A DNA stretch of 64,000 bases from Lates calcarifer (GCF_001640805.2 NC_066851.1:3336196-3400195); one strand, 5' to 3'. Counted from the first letter of the stretch, positions 11,800 through 24,369 are shown. Program-made: numbers and translations. Notes: generated by a model from the letters alone, not told the origin.

Positions 11800-14700
11800 A
11801 TGCAGCGGAGTAAAGCCTCTGTGAGTGTGGAAGTGAAGCAGGTGATTGGAACTCTGTGTAAACTGCTAGCGACCACCGGCCTGGACGCTGTCCCCGCACC
11901 AGAGACCTTCAGACGAGCAAAATTCGGTGGTGGACTCGAGGTGGTACGTTCATCGTCTGTTGTCCCTTTCAGTAACTAAGTTAATTTCCTCAAGAACTGT
12001 ACCTAAATACGCATTTTAGATACGCGTTCTCCACTACACTTCAGAGGAAAATATAGTACTTTTAACACTTCTACATTTATTTGACAGCAGCAGAAAATGT
12101 TTAACATGCAATAATAGATCACTTTATAAAATATTATCGTTGTTTTATAAACGAAGGGGCAACAAACTTTTAATTTCATGACGATATCCTCCTGTAATGA
12201 CGCCTATTAGCCAAAAAGCCCTTATTGCAGACAGGGATTTTATGGTATTCTATTAAAATGAATGACCCAGTAGGGTCACTGCAGGAGCAGACATTTGGAT
12301 ATAAATGATAAAGGCTATGAAGAAAAAAACTGTCACTGTGTGTGTGTTATTGTCCTGTGCTCTCTAGGGTTGAACTCTTTGTAATTATAGACTCATACCA
12401 TACATGCTGTAGTAAAATACCACATAGTCCTCTTTCTGCTTGCTGTTGTTTTCCAGGAAGGTCAGTTTTGGCATCTCCTTTCCAATATCCTTCAGAGAAC
12501 TGGCATTGTTTCCTCTGCAGCCAGCAGCACAGCCAAGAGGAGGTAGGTAAAATGTTTGCTCTTTGTGCTAGGCTATTTATGCTGATTGTCCAGGATTGTA
12601 GTGATTTCCATGTCAGCTGCATTTGTTCACTTTGAAACCGCAGCACATATAGTATGTGATTGCTTGCCCTAGCACCTTATTGAAATCAAGTCATGCCCAG
12701 TCAATTTTATTTAGATAACACTGAATCACAACAGAGGGGGGGAGGGGAGGACATGGCACAAGGCAGATTCTATATAAAGATGAGGTAGAGGTGAGGTAAT
12801 ATTAGTAGAAATAATAGTAATGACAGCTGTACTAATGAAAGTACAAAAGATGAGTGTGGATTTGAAGGCGTCAACAGAGTCACACAGTTTGATGTCAATA
12901 GGGACATTGCTCCAGAGGATTGGGGCCCTGACAGGAAAAGGCCCTGCAGCCTGCTGACCTCTCTGGGGACAGACAGGTTCTGAGAACCTGTTTACAGTTT
13001 TCTAAGTCATTAGGAGCACCTTAAAGTCTGATCTGACATTGATAGGGAGCCAGTAAAGGGTTGCTAAAATTGGAGTAGTGGGGTCAAATTTTCTGGATTT
13101 TGTTAACATTCTCACTGTAGAATTCTGAACCTGTACCACTTAACTGGACCAAACCGACTGACATCTCTTGAAGAGATGAAAATAGTTGCATTTACTTCCT
13201 GAGTGACTGACTGTGTTTTCCTCTGTCTGCATATAGACTCAGAGCACAGGAAGCTGGTGGCTGCAGGCCTCTGGCAGAATGGTTACCATGCTGACTGGAT
13301 GTATGAGACGGAGGTAGGAGAAGGAGAGGAGAGGAGGAGTTTCTCCAGCAGAGATCTCCTCCTGGCTCTAGGCTGGCTGCTCGCTACAGGAGCACTAGAG
13401 AAACTGCTGACACAGCGAGTTCAGCAATTAGACAAAACGCTACTTGCATCTATACCTGTAAGTAACATTGGTATACCATTAACACCATCATAGTGTACTG
13501 GCAAAGCTAATTCTGTATTTCTATATTTGTATTTTTATACTTCCCTATCCCTGATCTCTGTCTGTGTGTTAGGTGGATACTCAGGTTTCTCATGATCTCC
13601 AGTTAGACTTGACCTACCTGCGGAGACTTCAGTGGCTCATTGGCTATTTGAGACATCAAGGGAGAATCCTTCTGTCCATGCTAGAGGAGCGAACTCGGTT
13701 GCTTCATGCTGTGAGGAATTCTTTTTTTTTTTTCTGAAATTTGGAAATATTTGAGCATACTTGCAGGATGATTGCAAAGGACATTACTTTCCATTACAAA
13801 CAATAGTCAATCTGCATGCAAGACCATCTGACCTCAATAATTATATCTCCCCATTACACAGAATTAGCACATTAGCACTCCCCTACAGTTAAATCATTTT
13901 GGTTACTGTTATTTCTAGCCAAGTACATTTTACGCATGAAATCAGAAGAGTCACTCTCTCCAGAATAATGATATATCCCGTGTCCATCAGTCCATGAGCC
14001 TTTTTAATAAAAAGGATGAAAACCAAGCAAAGGTTTAAAAGGTTAATTGAAATTATTGGACAATCTTTGATGTTTAACTAAAACATAAACCTCTTCTCAG
14101 GTTTTTTCTGCCAGCCTCCCCTCAACTGTATCTTCCTCCTCTGATCAAAGCTCCCCAGCGTTTAAGGATGTAAGTATGTATGCTGTTAACAAAATTAGTT
14201 ACTAATACAATGCTCAGCCTGTAGTTGGATAAGTAAACAAAGCTTTTCTATTGTTTAATTTTGGTTTTGGTAATTGCTAAGAAAATAACATTCTATTTTA
14301 TTATGGTCTGTATTGTTGAAAAGACAAGTGGTGCATAGTGACATTTCATTTAACTGTGAATGGCTCGAAAGGCTCAGTTAGATTTGAGTAATATTAAAGA
14401 GGTTATTTAGTGAGAATTGTCCAATAAGTTACAGTTGTACACCTGGGGACTAAGGTAAATAATACTTTGATTTTGTTCCAGTAAAGTTGAATTTGTTCTG
14501 TTATTTTTACTAGTTGTAAACTTATAGTATTGTTTGATTGTTTGACTTCTTTATTTGACTGAATGCAAAATGTTAATTTTCAAATTCTTAAATACCTCTA
14601 CTTATTGTCTTTACACTATATGCTTAAGGGTATTTTTAAAAAGATATTGTTAAGTGTGTATGTGTGTGTCTATGTTTTATAGAACTGTGTTTGCATGCGG

Positions 14701-17004
14701 CAGCTCTGTGACCTCCTAGAAGCATATCTGAACTGGAAACAGGTGGAGAAAGTCTTCTGGACCTGGATGGTGAGCTAGACACAACAACACACAGGAAAAC
14801 AGGAGCACAATTCAACACTGTGGGTCATACCTCCCAGAAATGATGTGCACACTCCTTGACTGTTCTGGCATAACATAATGATGTAAAATTGTAAAATCTA
14901 AAAAAAAAGAAAAGTAAGTAAGTAAATTTGGTTTCACACCAGAAAGTAATTGTGACTGGATTGGGTCAGTGACTTTTATTTATTCTGACCCAGGTGTACA
15001 GTTTCTCCAGCTGTAAGTGTCAGGAAATGTGATGCTAAACTTGTGTGTGTGTGTGTGTGTGTGTGTGCGTGCGGTGCGTGCGTGCGTGCGCAGGGCAGTG
15101 TGGTGGACTGCCATGTGATGGATCCTGTTGTCAAGAAGCCTACATGTACGCCAAGTGTGTGTCACCATGGAAACCAGGGGCTGGAGAAATTGGAGGACAT
15201 GCTATTGAGACTGCCCACAGCACAGGTGTGTAACACACACACAGACATAAGTTTGTGTGTGTGTGTATGTGTGTACGCTGAGGCATATTCAGTCTGATGT
15301 AAATGGAAGAACCTTTAAAAAGAAGATATTTTCTATATTTAAAAAGAGATTGTTCAGTACACTCGCAACACACTTGTATTCCTTCCCAGGGAGAGGAGAG
15401 ATGAGGAGATTGATATCAATTTCACGTCTGTATGTTAAGTAGCACTGTTTTAGGAACACCATACTAATACTGTGTAAGGGCTCCCATTGCTCTCAAAGCA
15501 GTCTCAATTCTTAATTCTGCATGACATGGATTCCACAGGAAGTTAGAAACAGTCCTTTGAGATTCTGCTCCACGTTGACATCACATCATTTCTGCAGATT
15601 TGTCAGCTGCACATTTGTGCTACCAATCTCTTGTTCTACCGCATCTCTTAAGGTATTCTGTTGGATTCAGATCTGGTGACTGTGGAGGCCTCTGAAGTTC
15701 ACTGAACTCATCGTCACGTACATAAAATCAGTCTACCTGAATATCGCTGATGACTATTAGCGTCCCTCTCTGGCCACAGTTTACCATCTTCTAATGGCTA
15801 CTTCCAGCAGGATAATGCTCCATGTCATCAAAGCAAAAGTCGTCTCAGACTGTGGCATTCAAATGATAATTGATTAAGGCTGAATGTACAAGAAAACATT
15901 CCTACACCATTACTCCCACCAGCCTGTCTGTTGACACAAGCAGTTGGTCCATTGGTTCATGCAACTGAAGCAAATCTCAACTTCAACAAAGTCTCAACTG
16001 CTACTCTAAAATGCATAAAATGTTTAATCGGAACTTTCACACAGTACAAAAATACTGAAGTTGATCGTCAGCTCTATTTCAAGAAATAGTTCTGACTATC
16101 TCTCAGTTACACACTCTTAAACTACACCTGCTTCCATAGTGAAGTACAAACAAAATTTGGGAGTATGAAGACAGAAAGCGCAATATTAACATTTTGCAGG
16201 ACATTGATTGACATTGACATTGATATACAGTGTGTTTAACCTTTCTTTAATCAAGTGGTGTTGTTGAGATCAATTTTGTGAGAGTGACCTGACTAAATAA
16301 AAGGACAAATACCATTACCAGACAGATTAAAGCACACAACATATTATGGACACAGGCAGACATAACAAAATCACATACAGCAATCAGACATCAAATAGAA
16401 ATGAAGTTAAAGGTTTTGATGATATTTGTCCTGTGCAATGAAACACAAAACTCTGTGTTAAAGCCATGTTATTGATGATTGATTTAGATGTAAATAGTAA
16501 AGAGCACCACACAGACATTTGTGGTACCTCCTTATTTATCCCACTGGAGGTTGTTTTGAGATCATCAGCCCATCACCTGACTTCTATCAGACTAATATAT
16601 AATGATAGTTGTGTATGCCTACTCTGTGTTTCTTTGTACTTTTTCTTTATCTTATGTCCCAGAAAGAACAGAGGAGCAGCAGAGGGGATACTCAGGACAG
16701 AGGAGTAGAGAGGTTGCAGGGTGGATTGGGCACCTTCCCTCCCTCCTCGTTGCCCTCCCTCTCCCAGGTCTACCGGGTCAGGCTCCAGGTGGAGAAGCTG
16801 GACAGACACAGCATCTCACCAGCAGAGAGGCTCCACGGCAAGGCCCAGACTTCAGACGAGCTCCCAGCATCTCAGGCTGCACAGCTGCTTCTTCAGACAG
16901 AGGCTCTGTTGCTGGAGAGGAGGGACAGACAGAGACTGGCCAACAGAATGCAGCTGCAGGATATGATTGGTGGACTGGGTGAACTGATTTTGATACCACC
17001 ATAG
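11800..17004 (+). CDS. tedc1: Tubulin epsilon and delta complex protein 1
   Basis: I recognise the family (human C14orf80/TEDC1) from ordered matches: PETFRRAKFGG in exon 1, FWHLLSNIL in exon 2, RDLLLALGWLLATG in exon 3 and YLRRLQWLIGYLRHQ in exon 4, the last like the human HVQWLMGKLR segment. Coding exons are 11800-11943, 12457-12542, 13250-13457, 13573-13710, 14101-14169, 14683-14769, 15094-15225 and 16663-17004. They sum to 1206 bases (401 residues plus stop) in frame. The exon 3 acceptor is set at CACAG/G (13249) because the earlier AG at 13236 would break the frame. TEDC1 works with TEDC2, delta- and epsilon-tubulin to keep centriolar triplets stable. The C-terminal exon is Gln/Arg/Leu-rich and probably helical. 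The gene converges on pth2, 0.8 kb away. Two introns carry mobile-element remains. Confidence 0.88.
12690..13150. mobile_element. LINE-related dispersed repeat fragment
   Basis: In tedc1 intron 2. It opens with the teleost repeat phrase AGTCAATTTTATTTAGATAA and continues with a stretch about a lead CCAGAGGATTGGGGCCCTGA and a GGGAGCCAGTAAAGGGTTGC block that I recall from a high-copy fish LINE region. It is shorter than, and different in part from, the copy at 8540-10130. No coding capacity remains. Confidence 0.5.
15042..15092 (+). repeat. GT/GCGT-rich microsatellite before an acceptor
   Basis: A (GT)n run with GC interruptions fills the last 50 bases of the tedc1 intron before the CAG acceptor at 15091-15093. 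It replaces a normal pyrimidine tract with alternating GT/GC. Confidence 0.75.
15440..16010 (-). mobile_element. Tc1-like transposon remnant (family 2)
   Basis: In tedc1 intron 7. The TTAGGAACACCATACTAATA end and the internal GAAGTTCACTGAACTCATCG segment match, at about the same order and spacing, the fuller copy at 30747-31818. Only the 3' part of the element is present, with reduced similarity towards 16000. No open transposase. Confidence 0.65.
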
Positions 17005-17102
17005 ACTCTCATTTTTTAAATGGATGATAACATTTTGCAATAGTAAATGAGATGCTCTTGTCGAACTGAAGGCTCATGAGATATCTTTTTTTTTCTGTTT
17101 AC

Positions 17103-17334
17103 AGTGCATTTGGAGAGTATTCAGACCCCCTTTTCACATTTTGTTGTGTTGCAGCCTAAATATATATTTTTTCAAATCACTCAGTTTACACTCAGTACCC
17201 CATAATAACAAAGCCAAAACAGAATTTTAGAAATATTTTCAAATTTCTTAAAAAAGAAAAACTGGAATATCACATCAACATGATTTCTCTGGATCACCTT
17301 TGAGATGTTTCCACACCTTGATCTAGCCCCCAAT

Positions 17335-17335
<1 letters not shown>
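17103..17335 (+). mobile_element. Tc1-like element end fragment (family 1)
   Basis: Begins CAGTGCATTTGGAGAGTATT, the terminal inverted repeat type of a common fish Tc1-like family, and runs through the CCCCATAATAACAAAG and GAGATGTTTCCACACCTTGA landmarks of its 5' region. It then breaks off at a CA microsatellite. Only this end is present. A second, separate copy of the same region starts at 18121. Confidence 0.75.
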
Positions 17336-17380
<45 letters not shown>

Positions 17381-17537
17381 AAAGAAAAGACACCAGACAA
17401 ATCAGAAAAAAATAAATAAACGAATGTTAAGACACTGAAATGATTAGAATAACAATCCCACTAAATTCATCCATCATACCAATACTGCTGTATGAAATCA
17501 AAGACATTCCACAGTCATTGAAAACATTATTTGCATC

Positions 17538-17543
17538 TTTATT
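17538..17543 (-). terminator. Candidate poly(A) signal, pth2
   Basis: TTTATT on the plus strand reads AATAAA on the minus strand, about 295 bases past the pth2 stop. It is the first canonical hexamer I saw in that direction. Confidence 0.45.
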
Positions 17544-17835
17544 TAGTCATCAAATTGAATAACACCAAATTATTTTCACATTTCTGAAAGGTTCATTTCA
17601 CCATTTGCTTGGAAATTAATACCATAATTACAATTTTAAGGAAGGATCGGAATAAAATAGTGAAAGTATCATAAGAAGCTGGAACTTAAATTTTAGAGGC
17701 TAGACTTAAGAACTAATAATGTCTACCCTATCTGTCAGGTAAGATGATTGAGGAATCACTTGAGAAATCAGTCTTGCTAATATATGGTTCAGAGTGGTCA
17801 GATTTTTTGGTTAAAGGGCTGTAAAAAATAAATTG

Positions 17836-19516
17836 TCATGAAGAGTTAACCACCAGTAGTTTCTGCATGTAGGAGTTGAGCCACTTCTGTCTCTCCATAG
17901 AGGTGAGGAGTTTACTCTTCTCTCTGAAGGCAGCATCATCAGCAACTACCATGTTCCTTTTCACCATCCCGGCTCCATGAGATGACCATTCAGCAGGCCA
18001 CGCCCTCTCCATGCTAGTGACACACAGACCGAGAGACCTTGATGTTAGTGACCAGAAACAATCCAGTACAACACAACACATTGCCTCAGAGAATTTGCAT
18101 TTTTAAATGGATAAAATATCAATTTTTAGCCATCACTCAGTAACCCATAGTGACAAACTGAAACCACTTCCTAATTATTCAGACCCTTTGCTGCGGCACT
18201 CTAACTTGTGGTCAGGATCCTCTTGTTTGCTTTATTTATCCTTGAGATGAGTCTAGAACTTGATTGGAGTCTGCAATCTGAATTGAATTGGCATAGTTCA
18301 GAGAGGCACGCGCGCCATAGGTGTCACAGTTCACACTGCATGTTAGGACACTTTGAGGCATATGACAGCCAGCAGTTTCCCAAACAGCAAGACTCTCTGG
18401 TCTGATGAGACAAAAATTTAACTCTCTGTACAAAACTCAAACAATTGTCTAGGCAAACACCAGACACTGCTCATCACCTGGACAATACCATCCCTAAGGT
18501 GAAGCATGTTGGTGGCAGCATCATGCCATGGGGGTGCTTATCAACAGCAGGGAAAGGAAGACTGGACAAAATTGAGGGAAGGATGAATGCAGCTAAATGT
18601 GTGTGTGACCTGTGGCTAGGATGATGGTTCACCTTTCAGCACGATGATGATGCACACAGCTAGGGAAAATGCTGTAGTGGCTTTGGGACAGGTCTCTGAC
18701 GAGTGGCCCAGACAAAACCTAGGCTCAAACCCCACAGAGCATTTATGGGTTACTGAGTGTAGATTGATGGGCAAAAATGGCACTTTTACCCATTTAGCCT
18801 CACTCTATCCAAAGGTAACAAAATCCACCACTTGAAAAAGACTTTATCTGTTTGGAACGTCATATTAACATCTTAATGCAGTTACCTTGCCTCTGCCCTC
18901 TCTGGGGCAAAGAGCCATGCCTCCCTCATCAGTCCTGCCTTACTGTCAGCTGCCGCTCTGAGGCCGGGCGCTGACATCATCTGAATGCTCCAATCGCGGA
19001 GAGAGATGGAGGGGAAGAGGATATCCCAGTCATCTTGTTTGGGTTCCTCTGAATCGTCAGTGCTTCTGGAATCAGATAAGATGACACTGATTTCTCTGTA
19101 AATTGGGATTTATTTCGTTATTCTACAGTATTTTCAAAGAAAGATTGATAGATATAGAAAATATAAAGTATGTTAACACAGATGACATTATTTAGAAACA
19201 AAGGAGAACAAATTAGCATTAGAGCTGCTGGTAGGTGGACTAAGAAGAATGTAGAAAGAGGGACAGAAATAAAAAAAAATGTTAAGACTTTCAGTGAAGT
19301 TTCCCTTAAGTATTAGTTAGTTCTGCTTTATTTGTTCAGTACTTAGTTACACAGAACCAGTGTACCAACAGCTAGTTTGCTGCACCCTTAATAAGATTTA
19401 GCGCGTAACCACCTGAGAGATAGTCGTGGCTGAGGGAAGCCCGATGTCACCAAGGTCATACCCAGAATGCAAAGCAACAGGAAGGACGTACGGGGGAGAG
19501 CAGGCTGTTCAGACAT
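17836..19516 (-). CDS. pth2: Prepro-TIP39 (parathyroid hormone 2)
   Basis: Three coding exons: 19413-19516, 18886-19065 and 17836-18013, GT-AG, giving 153 residues in frame. Residues 11-27 form a hydrophobic signal peptide (SFLLLCILGMTLVTSGF). A dibasic Lys-Arg near residue 114 frees a C-terminal peptide of about 39 residues whose ADDAAFRE and WLNSYMQKLL segments are near identical to the tuberoinfundibular peptide TIP39 (human ADDAAFRE, WLNSYMHKLL). That pattern separates it from PTH and PTHrP. TIP39 is the ligand of the PTH2 receptor in brain; in zebrafish its transcript follows the presence of conspecifics. The start is the ATG one base after a TTTTCAG acceptor, so the leader is on a separate exon (see 20575). 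Intron 2 is largely a Tc1 relic. It converges with tedc1; rin3 lies upstream on the same strand. Confidence 0.92.
18121..18800 (+). mobile_element. Dead Tc1-like transposon inside pth2 intron 2 (family 1)
   Basis: Antisense to pth2. It shows in order the TATTCAGACCCTTTGCTG 5' landmark, the CTGGTCTGATGAGACAAA block (transposase SDET), CATCACCTGGACAATACCAT, GGTGGCAGCATCATGCCATG and GAGTGGCCCAGACA...CCCCACAGAGCATTTATGG, all known landmarks of a fish Tc1 transposase gene. The middle third of the gene is deleted and frames are broken. It takes up most of the 872-base intron. Confidence 0.75.
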
Positions 19517-20574
19517 CCTGAAAAGAACCCCAAAAATATCCTTAATACATGTTAATTGAGTTGTGTCTTTATAATCTTCAAACTGATTTTAAACACATAG
19601 ACAGAATAAGCTGCTGGTTTTATAGTTTTTTAGTTCTCGGTGTGACTGTCAAGTTTGGTCTTCCTGTTGCAACCTCATAAGTATAAATAATCATTGATAA
19701 AGAAAAAAAACTGCAACTTGTGGCTTTAGTACTAATAACTTGACTCTTTTTATGTGTCTTTTTATTTTACTCAAGTGATAACTTTGACATGCTGAATATA
19801 CTCTATATTTAATCATGAATGTAGCAATGACTTAGAAACCCTTTTTTCAACATCATAAGTGAATATTAATAACTGTACTTTAAAGAATACACAAGTATCT
19901 GTGTATTTACTGAACAGATGCAACATATTTGTAAGTCCGAAGGTAAACTGAAAACAAAATTACATTGAGAACATTTTATGTTTTTGCATTTTATGCATTT
20001 TATTTGTGTAATGATGGAGCACATCTCTAATATATATGTTCAAATTTATATTTTAAAGAAACTGCAAACTTGCAAAATGTTCATGTTCATGTCTGAAATA
20101 TGTTTATATGCAATTAAAGTCAATTTTCACTTATCTAATTCTCCAAACAAACAAACATACAAATAAAATAACCCTAGGGTTGAAACATGTACAACCACGT
20201 AATCTTCTTTTTTTATTTTAAGACTGATATAGTTATCTTTGTTTTATATATTTTACACAGTAATAGTACAGAATAAATACAACTGGATTAAAATACTTCA
20301 TGTAAATCATCTGACAACAGAATTTTGGGACCTAAAAGGAGCCAGAAATGTCGAGGCAACCTGACATTAAAAAAAAAAAAAAAAAAACAATTGTAGTTTG
20401 TAAAAAAAAAAAAGAGAGAGGTGTAAGATCTTATAATCATGTACTCAACATATTTATGTTCTTCTTTACAAACCAGTGACAAAATCTAATGATGGACTAA
20501 CCTGCACCACAGCTCGAAATAACATTGGCTTCTTTGAAAGGTGTTAGTTATACAAAGTTTAGTTGGTTTCTTAC
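19517..20574 (-). other. Probable pth2 leader intron
   Basis: Bounded by a GAGGCAG/GTAAGA donor (20574 downward) and the TTCTTTTCAG acceptor just before the ATG. AT-rich, with a poly(A) run at 20368-20387 and another near 20402. No coding exon is seen in it. Confidence 0.45.
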
Positions 20575-20873
20575 CTGCCTCTCAGATGGACGCGTTGGTC
20601 TGTTTCTCAGTGGTTTGCACCTGCAAACAGCCTATCAAATTTGTACTTTAGAGGTGGAGGTCAGTTGTCATCCAAGCAGAAAAATGTTGAACCTGCACCA
20701 GAGGAAGGAACTAACCACAGCAACAGAAATGACTTTGTGCAGTCAGGTACTTTTTTTGTTTTTCCTATCTACCATTTATTTCTGTTTTTGGTCTCCTCTA
20801 AACAGATCAACAAGTTTAGATAAAAACCTCAGAAAGATTTCCAATTGTGCTTCTGCTGTGCTGTACTTATATA
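20575..20873 (-). promoter_or_regulatory. pth2 TATA box and untranslated first exon
   Basis: On the minus strand TATATAAG lies at 20866-20873. A start about 30 bases on (near 20840) would give a leader exon of about 265 bases ending at the GAGGCAG/GTAAGA donor at 20575, which splices to the acceptor abutting the pth2 ATG. The leader holds one short upstream frame starting ATGGTAGATAGG. The motif, donor and acceptor are seen; the transcript is inferred. Confidence 0.5.
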
Positions 20874-21099
20874 CCGTGGACTGGAGTGCTTTAACCCCCC
20901 ATCCCTCTAACCCACCCACACATACACAGAAGCGTACACACCCTGCACCAGATCAAATCAACTTTGAGTTGCATTTGAGCGTGTGAGAGGAAAACCCTTG
21001 TTGAACTGTTGTTAGCTTGTTAGTGTCCCATTTCAAAGACTCTTTTAGTCATGGTGCTGTGGTGGAGAACCCAGCATCTTATTACTGAAAATCATTATA

Positions 21100-21137
<38 letters not shown>

Positions 21138-22384
21138 ACATGTGTGCAAGTGAGTTCATTCGTACCTTGTGGAAGATGAACCAAACAATGGATATCTCCA
21201 TATTTCTCCAAGACTACAGCATTACCATCTAACTCTCTGTGGAACAGTGGAAACTAGCTGCAAAGCTGCACCTTTTAACTTGATATGATGAACTTAGTGT
21301 ATTGCTCCTATTTTTAGCATTTATCTGGAGTCATGTTTGTGTCCACCTGATAAATTTGTTTTGATAAGTCCTATTCCTTTCAGCTTTGGTCTTCATTAAC
21401 TCCTGAGGAAAAATGGCTGTTAAGCTGTGGAATTCTTCTGTGTTCACCAGCTAGTCATGATTGGTTCTGTGTGGACACTGTACAGTAGGTTTTTAATGGT
21501 TTTTTGGTGAACAGTTGCCTGCTGCAGGCTGAAAACTATTCCAGAAGAAGAGTAAGAGTGAACCAAAACCCTAAAATTGCAGATAATAAAACTGAAATAA
21601 TGAGCTGAAAGATGCTGGAATGCTCCATGGTGCTGAGAGGAACTGTGGGATAGACCACTGAACAGACTAAATGGTGTTAGATAAACTGTTGGTGTGATGC
21701 AAATACACTATCAGATCTACTGTATGCAGCTGAAATTAGTTTCTGTTAAAATACTACATGGATATTAATTTTGTAGAAATTATGAAGCTGTTATGACAAT
21801 GGCAATGATCACTAGTTAGCACAGGGACTATCAAATTTTGGCCCTTGTAAAAGTATATGCTGTTACACTACACATTTATAAAGAAACATTCAAAGCAGTT
21901 TAACCTCAAAGTGACAGTGTTTGGTATTTGGTTAATAAGTATTCCATGGTAATTATCTATCACATTGACATCATTATCAGCTGACACAGAGGCTGCGATA
22001 GCAACTTCATCTATGCTTGTTGTCATTTCCGTGGCAATTTTTCAGGACGTTTCCATTCTTAATACAACTGCTCAGATTGGTTCAGTCATTTTTTTCAATG
22101 AGTAGAACAGCAGTCAACATTAGTTAGTCTATAGACTAAAGCAAGGTTAGATTTGATACCCTGAAGTAGGACAGCGCTGCATGGTAAACATTTCCTGGAC
22201 AAATCAGTTGAAAAAAGACAGTTTAGCGGAATAGTTATCCATAACTTCTTTATGAAGACATTTTGTTAGCATGTCAGAGTACAGAAACCTTCCATCTCCA
22301 AATATTTACTTTAGCTATATAGCTTACAGGAAGTATAGCTTTACAGGAAGTGATAAAAAAAAAATGGATGTGTCCACTGACATG

Positions 22385-22491
22385 TACGAGGGGGGCTTCA
22401 AAAAGATGTTGCAATGCAAAAATAAACATCATAACTTAAACCGTTTTTTCCAACTGTCCTTTTTCCATGAACTTTTTGAAGCCCCCTCGTA
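22385..22491. mobile_element. Short mariner-type MITE with near-perfect TIRs
   Basis: About 107 bases bounded by TACGAGGGGGGCTTCAAAAAG and its reverse complement at the right end, differing only by one G in the G run. It begins and ends with TA, the mariner target. The ends resemble the TACGAGG...TTCAAAAAG termini of mariner elements. The interior is non-coding, so it must have been moved in trans. Confidence 0.8.
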
Positions 22492-24369
22492 TATATTTGA
22501 TACTTTGCTCCTAGGTGAAACATGCCTATTGAAATGGAAACTAGACAAAAGGTGAAATGGCAGAGATTCTGTAGAGTTTGTTAGCGTACAGGAAGCTTGT
22601 TACCATTTAAGGACCTCGTTATCGCTCATGTTAGCAATAGGACAGGAAGCAGCTGGCCTTAACAATGGTTCTGCAACACTACCATTTTAAAGAGGATAAC
22701 AAGCTTCAGATACAAAGCCTGAGTCACCTCACACTACCTGTATTCAAAAACACTGTCCACTCCCATCTCTGCCCTCATCACTGGACTGTTTACATATTCA
22801 GTTGGGAATGACGTGAAAGCGCTGGTAGAATTGTGGAGAAACCTGAGTGAATCGTGGCGTTTGATGGTTTTTGAACAGTTTCGATCTTCAAGCTTGTCGA
22901 CACCCCTGAGCATCAACACTGTCCACTGCTGCGTGATACAGATGGTAAAGTAGTGAGCAATCAGTGCAGTGTGAAGCATTTGCTCTTGAGTAAATGTCTG
23001 TTTTCATCAACTGTTTTCCCATCTCTCTGCAAATTCTCTGTCTTCAAATTCTGTCTCTGTAGCCTCAACACAGTGAATCGTACAAATGGGGTTAAGAGCA
23101 CACACTTTGATAGAGTCTCTCCTAGCTGAGATTCATGGTGATGCACTTGGTTGTATACACAACACTGACAGCCCGAGAAAAAGGTTTTACATGCATTCTC
23201 ACTTCTTGCATCCTTTGCCCATTGCTACATCAAGGGGACAAGTGTCAGATTATCAGTTGTAGAAAGTTACAGAATTGTCAAATGCAACATCTCCAGTTCA
23301 CAATGCTGCATCATTTCAGACAGTATCTGTTGATTTGCCAAGTACTTCATTTGAAGGCTACTGATGCCTTTACGGCTGAAACGTGCTTCTCCAGACTGCA
23401 TATGGATGAATGTGCATGCAGGTCATTCGGATCATTGTTGTGGCTGCTGAACAACTTATATAATGTCTATACATGTTTTCCTTCTGTGTTTTGAAACCAC
23501 ATTCCGGTCTGTCAAATCTCATACTTTCAGCTGACACTTCCACAATTGAAAAGTCCAGGATATGTAAAACCTACTTTCTTGGTTTGTGTCAGTAAAGCCA
23601 GTGATTGTGGTTTCCCTGTCATTCATTTCAGTTAAATATATCTTCAAAATATCCCATCATTCCTGTCCTAAAACTTGAGTGATCAACAGAGAGCTGAATA
23701 CATGAACACATATATGAATTCATATTCTTGTTGACATACCTAGATAGTATTCATTTCCCATTCAGCTCACCTTTGTATTTGTACCACCACATTTGTATTG
23801 TTAAATGCTGGCATCAAAGTTGAGAGGACGCATGTTCAGCGGTTTGAGGTGTCCTCTGGCTGTGATGTTTTCCTCTGTCCTTTTTTCTGTCCTCTTCTTT
23901 CTATCCTCATACTCTTGCACCAGTCTAAAAAGCTTTGGTCTGTTTGTTTGCTGTTGTTTCTAATAAGGCATAAGGCAAGTGTTGAGAAGTTATAACTAAT
24001 GGCTTTGTGTTTATAGATGAATTGTAAGCCACTGATTAGAACAAATTTGTGGCAAATCCCTTTGGCTTGTAATACATTAACAAATGCTTAATTAGCTGTT
24101 ATCACATTTATTTTTGTCCAGATCCTCTGTAGCCCTTAAGTGGTCATGATCAGTCATGGAGAGTTTGCAACCTGGCAGCCTAAAAGCTGGTCTTACTAAT
24201 GGCTTATAACTGATATATAAGCATTTGTGAATCATCATTAACTATATGATATTGAAACTCTTTTTTAAGATGGCACATAATATGGAAGTATTGTTAAACA
24301 GTGTGACACATTTAGTTTAAAATTGTTGAGACAAAAAAATAAACAGCATTGGTAAACTGTGAAAAACAG

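Larger units (their letters stand above)
17005..17835. other. Gap between convergent tedc1 and pth2
   Basis: 3' flanks of two convergent genes. It contains a Tc1 end (17103-17335), a (CA)n run at about 17339-17375, and the likely pth2 poly(A) signal at 17538-17543. No gene is seen. Confidence 0.6.

Noticed and set aside
13237..13249. First AG (13235-13236) as tedc1 exon 3 acceptor
   Set aside because: It gives a frame clash with exon 2 and an early stop. The next usable AG at 13248-13249 restores the frame and the match RKLVAAGLWQ to the human RLVKSALCSQ.
20525..20986. 153-codon plus-strand open frame
   Set aside because: Non-coding composition; it overlaps the inferred pth2 promoter and leader on the other strand and has no splice or family support.
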